Of a DNA stretch of 64,000 nt, positions 1-10,748 are shown piece by piece. The position numbers were made by a program, and so were the translations under genes. The notes beneath the pieces were generated by a model. It had not been told where the DNA came from and did no database searches. It was given only the letters and a program-made list of their open reading frames with translations. Positions within the stretch are counted from its first letter, which is position 1; every line of letters begins with the position of its first letter. This DNA comes from Phocoena phocoena (Eukaryota > Chordata > Mammalia > Artiodactyla > Phocoenidae): assembly GCF_963924675.1 (NCBI RefSeq), contig NC_089221.1:133590263-133654262 (forward strand), in the 5' to 3' direction.

Positions 1-138
1 AGCCATTATAGCTGAAAGGCTGCTCTGTGCCAAGCTGGCCTACAGTATTTCCTCCTTTCACAGGCAAGAAAGTGAAGCTGGATGCATGAGCCTGGTTTCC
101 CGGGATCGCTGATTTTCCATTCTTTCTAACCCTTCCAG

Positions 139-221
139 GGCAAAGAAGGAGCCTTCATGGTACGAGATTCCAGGACTCCAGGGACATACACTGTGTCTGT
201 TTTCACCAAGGCCATTGTAAG
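139..221 (+). CDS. ITK: ITK exon: SH2 domain, phosphotyrosine pocket
   Basis: Codes for residues 257-283 and the first two bases of codon 284. The acceptor is CCTTCCAG and the donor is AG/GTATGG. It contains the SH2 core FMVRDSR; the arginine corresponds to R265, the residue that contacts phosphotyrosine. Relative to the human protein as I remember it, A270 is proline and one valine is isoleucine. Positions 1-138 are the end of the preceding intron. Confidence 0.95.
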
Positions 222-3200
222 GTATGGTGCTAACTCAACAAAGTGGGGAGAGACAGTCCTGAGGTGGGTGAGCGATGAGCCACATACAGGAATGTCAGAC
301 AGTGCAAGAGTTAGAGGAGGCCCTAGAAATACTGTGTTTCCCCGATCGCTCTGAGAAAACCAAGGCTAGGGAGATTAAGAACATAACTGAAGTCACTTAC
401 CTAGAAAGTGACAGAGCTAGGGCCGGATGCCAGGTTGACTTCCCAGTTGGCATCCCTGAGTGCAAAGCTCTAAAGAAATAAATACCTGGTCCTGTATTTG
501 ATGCATTTATAATTTAATCCAAAGAATAACAGAAAAGATACTTTTGACTGCAAGCGAGAAAATATGAATTCTAGTTCTGGCTCTGCTAATAAAATTATCC
601 ACCATTTATTGAGTCCTTACTACATTCCAGAACCTTACAGATCCTTTCACTGGGGGCTGGTCACCTGGGTACCCTCTGCCTAGCACATAGCAAAATTCCA
701 GACTCTTAGGAGAAAAGCAAGCATTGAGCAATAAGCCACATTGTTTATACAAACAATTTTGGTATAGGGAGCCATCCTTATCAGTTAGAGAATGGTGAGA
801 GCCCTCCTGAAATCTAAGTTCTCAGAAGCCAGCCAAGGGCCAGTCTTGCAAGCAGCCCTCTCTAAGGATAGCAGTCAGGGCTGCTATGTTAACTCTGCTA
901 TACAAAGCCAAATAAGTACGAAGGGGCCAAGATGCTTCCTTAACATATGCTGAAGATTAGTTAAATCCACACAGCAGGGAAGGCAAACATGTAGCACATA
1001 CAAAACGATTGTCCATTTTGAGGTCTTGGAAGAAACATCACCAATCCATCATGGCACCAATCCTGAGTCCAGATGCAGCCTCAGAGTCCTTCTTAATACA
1101 GCACCCAAGGCCAGCCTGTCAAGACTGACACACAAGTTGAAATATATCTGCCATCCATGTGAGAGGGCAAAAAACAAAGCTAATAAGAATCTGCTACCAG
1201 TAGACATTTCTGTCTCTAAACATTACCTTTTAATAATCACTGCATTTATGTTTCATTTGTTTAAGTGAGAACAACCCCTGTATAAAGCACTATCACATCA
1301 AAGAAACAAATGACAACCCCAAGCGATATTACGTGGCTGAAAAGTACGTGTTTGATTCCATCCCTCTCCTCGTCAATTATCACCAACACAATGGAGGAGG
1401 TGAGTTCTAAGGGACAAGGCCAGAGGGGGACCCTCACAGGGGAACTTGGAGAAAAGTGACAAACACCCAGCTGGGTTACTTCATCTCAGACAAACTGACC
1501 ATAAATAATAACTATACAAATAGAAAAGGATGCCAAATATTTGATTATATTACATATTCTTCATTAGCAAATTCTGCTGCTGGCATCATGAGATTTCACC
1601 ACCTGCCCACCTGTGACGTTATACCTCTTCTCAGGGAAGATGTAATATCAGTGATTGGGCTTTGGAATTTGTTTTCCAGAATAAAAATAACTTTTGCATT
1701 GGATTATATTTTTTCCTGGTGATTTGACTTGGATGGTTGCTATGGTAAAACTCTAATGACTGCCTTTCACCTTGTAATCAACATAGGCCTAGTCACTAGA
1801 CTCCGGTATCCAGTTAGTTCCTGGAGGCAGAAAGCCCCGGTCACGGCAGGGCTGAGATATGGTAAGCAGTGCATTTGGGAATGTTATTCATTTGCACTAA
1901 CTCACATCCCTAGAGGTCTGGGGTAAATTCTGAATGGACTTCCCCAGACGTTAAATGATCATTAAACAGGTACACTGTATATCTGGAGATGGTGTGCACA
2001 AATGAACATTTACAATGTGTGTAAGATTACATCTATATGTATGCACATTTATCTAGGTCAAATCAATGTCTATTGGTTTTAGATGACAGTTCATCAATGA
2101 AGTGTTTACTGAGCACCTACTTTGTACAGAGCACTCTGCTAAATGCTATTAGAAAAAAATATTAGGAACCAGTGCTATAGTACTGTGTTCTTGCATATTT
2201 TCTAGAACTTCTGTATCATCTAGTTTGTTAGGTATGGGTCCATTGCAAGTGCTGTAAGCTAGCAGCATTCAGAAATGTCTGTCTGCATAGCACTGTGTTA
2301 AATTTTTTTGAATGCTTTTAGGCAGGGCATGCATCTCTAGGGCCATAGGCCCTACTATTCCTTCTTGTCCTATGGAACCGTTTCACCCACTTGTGATTTT
2401 CTGCCTGCATCCCCTGGTCCAAACTGTCCTGGTCGAGGAGAAGGCTGGTGTACCTTTCATTTTATATCTTCTAGATTGGTGGTTCTCAAGCTTCACTGTG
2501 CATCAGAGTTACATAGGATGCTTAAGAAAAGTGTTGACTTCCAGCCCCGACCCAACATTTACCAAAACACAGTCCCAGACAGTGGGGTCCTGGGGTTGCC
2601 TTTTCAACAAGTGCCCTAGGTGATTTTGACACAGGGGTTAAAGGGTGATACTTTGAGAAACAGTGTGTGGGCTCTCCATCCCTAACCAGCACCATATCTG
2701 CACACAGTAGGTGCTCGGTACTGTTTTCTGTTGAGTCTGTGCCTCAAAGAGATAGAAACTGAACTGTTTATAGTACTAGACCAAGCATCAGGAAAGGTTA
2801 ATGCCCCTCAGCCTCCTTATAAAAATAAGATAATTCTAATGCCTGTGGAATCCGAATGTGCCCATGCTGGATGGAAGCCCAGACAGTATTTTATGAACCC
2901 ACTCATTTTTGCCAGTGTGAAAATTGAGACTTGGATCCCTTTTATTCTTTTTTTGAGCATTTATTCAAAGCCTACCTATGTGTGAGACTGTGTGCTGGCT
3001 TGCACCTCTGTACCAGTCCTCTTGGAATCCACCACCTTACCCCTAACCCCTGCTAAGGCCTAGCAAGTGCTATGTACATAATGGATGCCCTTGATGGATG
3101 AATGAATGAATGAATGACCAGTTCAAATAAAACTTGCTCTATGTGAAAAATGACAATAAAAATTTTTCAATCAGGTATAGGAAATGGTTGGGGCCTTAGA

Positions 3201-6200
3201 ACCCTGTCATTGACTTTCTTTAATATCTCAACTAATGCCATCCTCCTTTCTCTTTCCATGTAATCGTCCCCATGCACATTTTTCATGGCTTTCAATACAT
3301 ATTCTATGTTATTATTTGGGAAAAAAGATACTTTTATCTATCTATAGTTCTAAGTATACAGGCTTATACCATTTGCCATCTTTGAGTTATATTAACAATA
3401 GGCTAACATTCTGTATAGGGCTATATAGTCTCCTGGGAGTCCTATACTTCATATCTACTGCTTGCCAACTCTGGAAAACTCTTTCTCTTCCAGGGAAATG
3501 GGTGATTGATCCCTCAGAGCTCACTTTTGTGCAGGAGATTGGCAGCGGGCAGTTTGGGTTGGTGCATCTTGGCTACTGGCTCAACAGGGACAAGGTGGCC
3601 ATCAAAACCATTCAGGAAGGAGCTATGTCAGAAGAGGACTTTGTCGAGGAGGCTGAAGTCATGATGTGAGTAGCCAAGACAAGAGTATGCAGAGATACCT
3701 TGGGAAGGATGTTCTGTGCTATGTTCTTTGAATACCATTCTGATGCCATCTTGTGCCACCTCCCTGCTCAAGTCCAGCAATGGCTTCCCATGGTATGGAG
3801 AATAACTCCAAGCTCCTCACTGTGGTCTAAAAGGCCCACCATGGTCTGGCCCTGCCAGATCCCCAATCTCATCTCCTGCCCATCTTTCCTCTGGTTCCAT
3901 GACATGCCAACCACACTGGCCTTCGTTCATTCTCGCGTACACCAGCTGAGTCCCTGCATTCTTCAGGTCTCAGCTCAATAAGACATTTTTGTTTGGGGGA
4001 GGGAGTGTATTTTTGGGAGACTAAACTTAGACCATCTCACCCCTTGCCATTTTTCTCCAGGAAACTCTCTCACCCCAAGCTGGTCCAGCTCTATGGAGTG
4101 TGCCTGGAGCAAGCCCCCATCTGCCTGGTGTTTGAGTTCATGGAACACGGCTGCCTGTCAGATTACCTGCGCAGCCAGCGGGGGCTCTTTGCTGCCGAGA
4201 CCCTGCTGGGCATGTGCCTGGACGTGTGTGAGGGCATGGCCTACCTGGAAGAGGCGTGTGTCATCCACAGAGACCTGGTAAGAGGGCGTAGGGCAAACCC
4301 CTACAGGTCCAGGGTGAAGGCACATGTCCACTGAAATTAGAGCTACGAAGACTGGGAATGCATGAATCAATAACAAGGCATAAGCCCTCTTCCTTCCCCT
4401 CTCAGCTTCTTCCTTCCTCCACCCACTGTGGGATGTCCTCATGGGACTCAGATCTGGGCTCTATTTCTAGCCCCACCTCTGACTTTCACCCTCTGAGTTG
4501 GAGTTTACATTCTTTCTAAATAAAGCTAACAGCCTCTCCTTTTTAACCTCTCTGTGCCTCCTTTTCCTCTTGGTAAAATGAAAGAAATTGACAAGCACAT
4601 GTTGCTCAAAATGTTATCCAAGATCTACCAGGATCACATTGGGGTGATCCTAGAACCATCCTCAGAATTTCTGGGGGTTGAGGTTTGGGAATATTCATTT
4701 TAACATGTCCCCCCATGGGATTTGCAGGCACATTAAAATTTGAGACTCATGGGTCTTTTCTTGGTAAGGTCTCTTCCAATCGAATTAGGGACCATGTACC
4801 ATCCCTACTGAGGAATAGTTTTAAGAGAATTAGCAACTTCAACACATTCTTATTTTAGTCAAATGGGTAACAGCTTCTTCATCCCTGAGGTTAACATCAG
4901 GTTGCACTGGAGTTTACAGCTGGTTACACAACACCATGGATTTTTCTTCTGATTAGGATCCCAGGAATGAAGATGAAAGACCAGATTTACTCATCCTGAT
5001 AAAGGATTTTAACACACAACTTTCCATCAGGCACTAGTGAAGCTTAACTAGCATTTGTGAAGCTCCTTACTGCTTCTGCACAGCAGCACATGGAAAAGCA
5101 AAGGACTGTGATTATAGGAGACTCCTTAATTACTGATTACTCACCAAGTTTTCCTTTCCCTTTCGTTTGCCTGTCTCTGCTCCAGGCTGCCCGGAATTGT
5201 CTGGTTGGAGAAAACCAAGTCATCAAGGTGTCCGACTTTGGGATGACAAGGTAATACGGACCTGTGGTGCCGGCAAAGTCTCAGGAATGGGATGCAGGCC
5301 ACCAGGACACTCAGACGATCTCTCTCCACTCTCTCCCCAGGTTCGTCCTTGATGACCAGTACACCAGTTCCTCAGGCACCAAATTCCCGGTGAAGTGGGC
5401 GTCCCCGGAAGTCTTCTCTTTCAGTCGCTATAGCAGCAAGTCTGATGTGTGGTCATTTGGTAAGTGTCATTCTGGGCCCACTCGCACATGACCTGGGACT
5501 GTGGGCCAACTGTTTTATTTGTCAAATTCAGGCAGCCTTACTTGCCCCGAACACTGGATGGTGAGGGCGGCGTCCCACTGAGAGTCTGTACAAACAGCTC
5601 TGAAAGGAATGAAGGGGCCCTCATTATTGCATCTATTCTTGGACATTTTTGAAATAGGGGCAAAAATAAAAGCGAAAACAGGATGTTGGTGATAGCTGCT
5701 GTGACATCAAAAGCTGGAGTCAGGAGACTAGCACATGAGCCCTTGAGAGCAAGGATCATGTTTTTTCCAACATTATATTTATTCTCACAATTATTCCCAC
5801 ATTTAACTCTCAATAAAGTATTTTACCCATTCATTCAACAACGATTTATTGAGCATCTACTACATGCTAGGAGCTAATTTAGGTGCTCACAAAGCACTGG
5901 TACATAGGATAGAAAAGGCTCCTATTCTCTTGGAGCCAAGTTGTAAGGGGAGATAGTAACAATCATGCAAACAAGCTAACAAATATGTGTATAAGATAAA
6001 GTCAGGTAGCGGTAAGTGCTATGAATAAAACAAAAGAGTAATGGGAAAGAGAGTAACTGGAAGGGAGGGAGGGTCTGTTTTAAATAGCAGGATCCAGGAA
6101 GGCCTCTCTGAGGAGGTGACTGTTGAGCAGAGAGCTGAATGATGAGACGGAGCTGTCTCCATTTGAAGGTCCAGGGAACAGTGTCTCTAACAAAGGAAGC

Positions 6201-9200
6201 GGCAAGTGCCAAAGCTTGGTGTGTCCAAAGAAAAGAGGTACTGACTTAGTGGGAGAACAGTAGGCAATGAAATCGGCAGGCCATGGTAAGGAATTAGAAT
6301 TTCTTATAAGTGCAAACGGGCAAGAATGAAAAGACAAAATGAATGATGCCGGTGTGGCAAGAAGTACTAAATATTCTTGCTGGATGTGTCATGTCTTTCT
6401 AAGCCATAGTTTTTGCATATTAATGTATACAGAAAACTATACTGGACAACCTCTTTGACTTGGATTGTAAGAAGGATTCTACTTCGGACAGGAATAGTTT
6501 GGAGTTTGATGTTGTCATTGTATGTGAAGGGAAAGTTTGCCAAATATATTGACTAGTAGTAGAAACCAGGGAGAAGATGACTAATTAAATCTATTACGAG
6601 GAGAACTAAGTAATCTTCTCCAGCATTTTAGAATATCCATTTCCAACAACCAAGTGATTTTTGATTTTGAGTCCTTCTGAATTGTTCCTTAAAGTAGTTA
6701 CCCTGTTCAACAGGCCTAACTATGACTTTGTTAGTCAAATTTAAGGTACAGAATGAACTTAGAAGAAAACAGACTGCGCTTGAGCAACCTCACATTCTCT
6801 TTTCCCCAGTGCATATAACTAGGAAGGGTATGGCTGATGTGTGGCCACTCTCTATCGGTACGGCGGGTCATGCTGCACCAAGCCAGGTGTCCCATAAAGA
6901 GATGTTTGCAGCCAGGGCCACTTTGTCGCATTCACCTGCTGACTCGGAATGGGGTTTATTCTGCCACAGGTTGTCAGCCTAGGACTTTGCTGCTGCATCT
7001 TATAATTAGAGGGTTGAGCTAAAGTCCATCCCTTCCTAGGATATGTCATCTGAAGTGTCTAAAGATGAGATTGACCGATGGAAGCAGAATAGAGGGGTGA
7101 GAAAACTGGGGTGGCAAACCTGAGAAACAGAAACCTGGATGGAGGAGAGCTTTTGCCTGCCTCAAGGCCACTGGGCTTTGTCACGCATTTTGAGGTTTTT
7201 CCCCTAATTAACTGCACTATTTTTTAAAACATCTTTATTGGCGTATAATTGCTTTACATTGTTGTGTTAGTTGCTGCTGTATAACAAAGTGAATCAGCTA
7301 TAGGTATACATATATCCCCATATCCCCTCCCTCTTGCGTCTCCCACCCTCCCTATCCCACCCCTCTAGGTGGTCACAAAGCATGAGCTGATCTCCCTGTG
7401 CTATGCGGCTGCTTCCCACTATCTGTTTTACATCTGGTAGTGTTTATATGTCAATGCCATTCTCTCACTTCGTCTCAGCTTCCCCTTCCCCATGACCTCA
7501 AGTCCATTCCCTACGTCTGCGTCTTTATTCCTGTTTTGCCCCTAGGTTCTTCAGAGCCTTTTTTTTTTTTTTTCTTTTTAGATTCCATATGTATGAACTG
7601 CACTATTTTAAACAAGTCAACTAACCTCTTTGGGCCTTACTCAGTTCCTCAATGCATCACAAGGTTTGCATGAAAGCAATTGTTTTCCAGCCAGCTTTCC
7701 CCCATTTTCCAAAGAAATCTCACCAGAAATCCTGGCATCTTGGGGTACTAATTGGTCTTATTTACTGAATTTCCAAAACTCCTGAGGCATTTCTGAGGAT
7801 CCCTTAGAAATTCTAATCCAGTTGTCTGGGCTAGGGCCCAGGATCTGCCATTGGAACAAATTTCTGAGTTGATTTTTCAAAACTTCAGATGTTTTAGGGA
7901 TCATACTTTGGAAAACTCTGCCCTCAGGATCTCTGGACTATGCTTTGAAAACCACTGGATTAGGTGATCTGCAAGCTCTGTTCCCACTCTGACAACCTAT
8001 GAATAGATGAGTACATAATAAAGCTGGGTGTGACATTTCTACTGAGGGCAAAAAAGGAAAAGGGATTAAATCGGAGGTCAAAAATGGACAACCTAAAGAT
8101 TTTTGCTTGGTTAACACAGTATTTCTTTTAAATCAAATTGAGTTTATATTTTAAAACTCCCAATTTATGACTTATCTTTAAAAAATCAGAAAATGTGGCA
8201 ATTCAGAGCCCTCATTCCCATGTGCCCTATGCCGGCTGGAGCTAAATCACAGCTGCCCCTTTGGGGACAGAATTTTTGACCTCCAGTTTTTCACAGTCCT
8301 CCCTAGTCCCTATTATGCAGACCTCATCCACTCCATTCATCTATATCATGTGTAGACATTTGAGTTTACATCGCCTGCAACTTTTAGTAGTAGCATTTGA
8401 GTTAGATATAACAAAGGGCTGAGCTTGAACATTCTTCACCACTAGAAAGGTAGGGAAATCGCTCTTTAGAAATAGCACAGGCCTAATAAGCCTCAGGTGG
8501 CTTTTGATATTGTACTTTCTGGAGGTAGGGACTTGAATCTTAATGTCAAGGAGTCTGTGATTTCTAGAGGTAAGTTGGTTTGTTCGCTATTTAGGAACTT
8601 TATCACTAGCTATTTCGATTCGCCATTTCTCATAGGTGTGCTGATGTGGGAAGTCTTCAGTGAAGGCAAAATCCCGTATGAAAACCGAAGCAACTCAGAA
8701 GTGGTGGAAGACATCACCACTGGATTTCGGTTATACAAGCCTCGACTGGCCTCCTCACATATCTACCAGATCATGAATCATTGCTGGAAAGAGGTCAGTA
8801 AAGGAAGTGGTTCCCCCCCCATTATAATCTGCAATTGCAGGGTCTGCCCCCATCCCTGAAGAAAGGAACCCTCTCAGAGGATGAGGCAGTAGGGATGACA
8901 AAATAGATTAGCAAGAAAGTGACGTTGAGCATCTATTAACTAAAGGAGTTACTCATCCCTAGAAGAGCTGGCAGGGACCTTAAATGTTATTTGATTTGTA
9001 ATATAATGTCACAAGCCATCAATATACTGTCAGAAAGGAAGAGTGGGGAAGGCCTATGTCAATATTTTTGAGAAAAAAAGCACCTGTAACATCATAAAAC
9101 CATTAAATATACATGAAGTTAGTTCTATAAACTGGTAAACAGAAGTTCACTGGTGCTGTGAAATTATTAAAATGACTGAATTAAAATTCATTTTATTCAT

Positions 9201-10703
9201 ACAACAATTCAGAATGGGAGCCAATTACTCTGCACCCTCCCAGAAATCTCAGTTATCCTTGGGTGGCAGGCTATGCCTTAAGCCACATCAGCATGAGTGT
9301 TAGATGTCCTTGGGTGAGTTAGCAAATTTTAAATTTCAACCACAGTTGAAAGTTGCTGAATAGAGAATTAACACAAATTCGGATCATGGAAGGGTAACAG
9401 GGGGGATTTAAAAAGTTTAGGATACTTGGGTTTTATCTCAGTTTTATCATTTCTTAATCATTAATCATGGGCCATTCTCTGAACCTCCTTTTTCTTACTG
9501 TAAGATAATTAAATAATGTTTGCTCTGTAAGTTCATAGAGCTTTTGTCATCAGAAACAAAGAAATAAACCATAAAGACATAAAGAAGGGTACAAAACAAA
9601 TCTAGTCCACTTCTCAAGGATTAAATACTATAACAATTATGATAGCTGACATTTAGTACTGTTTTCTTTTTTAAATTTTTATTAATTTTTAAAATTTTTG
9701 TTTAGAAGTTTTAGGTTTATAGAAAATTTGAGCAAACAGTGCAGAGAGTTCTCCCCTATAAATAACATTTTGCATTAGTGTGGTACATTTGTTACAATTA
9801 TTCTACCACCACTGATACATTATTATTAACTAAATTCCATGTTTTACATTAAGGTTCACTGCTTTTTTTGTACAGTTCTCTGAGTTTTGACAAATGTATA
9901 TCATGTATCTACCATTATAGTATCATACAGAATAGTGTCACTGCCTTTAAATGCACTGTGCTTCACCTATTTATCCCTTCCCCTCTTCTTCCCAAATCCC
10001 TGGAAACCATTGATCTTTTTATTGTCCAAGTTCTGCCTTTGCCAGAATGTCACATAGTTGAATCATACAGTATGTAGACTTTTCAGATTGGCTTCTTCCA
10101 TTTAGAACTATGCATTTAAGATTCATCCATGTCTTTTCATGGCTTGAAAACTCACTTCTTTTTACCACTGAATAATATTTCCATTGTATGGATATACCAT
10201 AGTTTGTTTATCCATTCACCTACTGAAGGACATCTTGGTGGCTTCCAGTTTTGGGCAGTTATGAATAAAGCTGCTAGACACATTTGTGTGCAAGTTTTTA
10301 GATGGACATAGATTTGTAGCTCAATTGGGTAAATATCTAGCGGTGTGATTCCTGGATCATATGAAATGAATAGTTTCATAACACTATCAAACGAAAATGT
10401 TTAGCCTTGTAAGAAACTGCCAGACTGTCTTCCAAAATGGCTACCATTTTCACATTCCCACCAGCAATGAGAGTTCCTGTTGCTCCACATCCTCACCAGC
10501 ATTTGGCGTTGTCAGTGCTTTGATTTTAGCCATCTTAATAAGAATATAGTGGTATCTCATTGTTATTTTAATTTGCAAATCCCTAACATATCATGTTGAG
10601 CATCTTTTCATATGTGTATTTTCCATTTGTATACCTTTTTAAATGAGGTAACTGCTTAGATCTTTGCCCATTTTTTAATAGGGTTATTTGCTTTCTTGCT
10701 TTT

Positions 10704-10748
<45 letters not shown>

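Larger units (their letters stand above)
5460..8635 (+). other. ITK: ITK intron with L2, L1 and MER5A insertions
   Basis: This 3.2-kb intron carries an L2 relic (5825-6345), a young 5'-truncated L1 tail (7224-7595) and a MER5A-like piece (7775-7955). The rest is unique sequence without a recognisable gene. Confidence 0.65.

Noticed and set aside
3235..3493. Upstream extension of the ITK kinase exon
   Set aside because: The open frame is chance; the translation before the CAG acceptor has no similarity to ITK, while the acceptor joins G354 exactly in phase.
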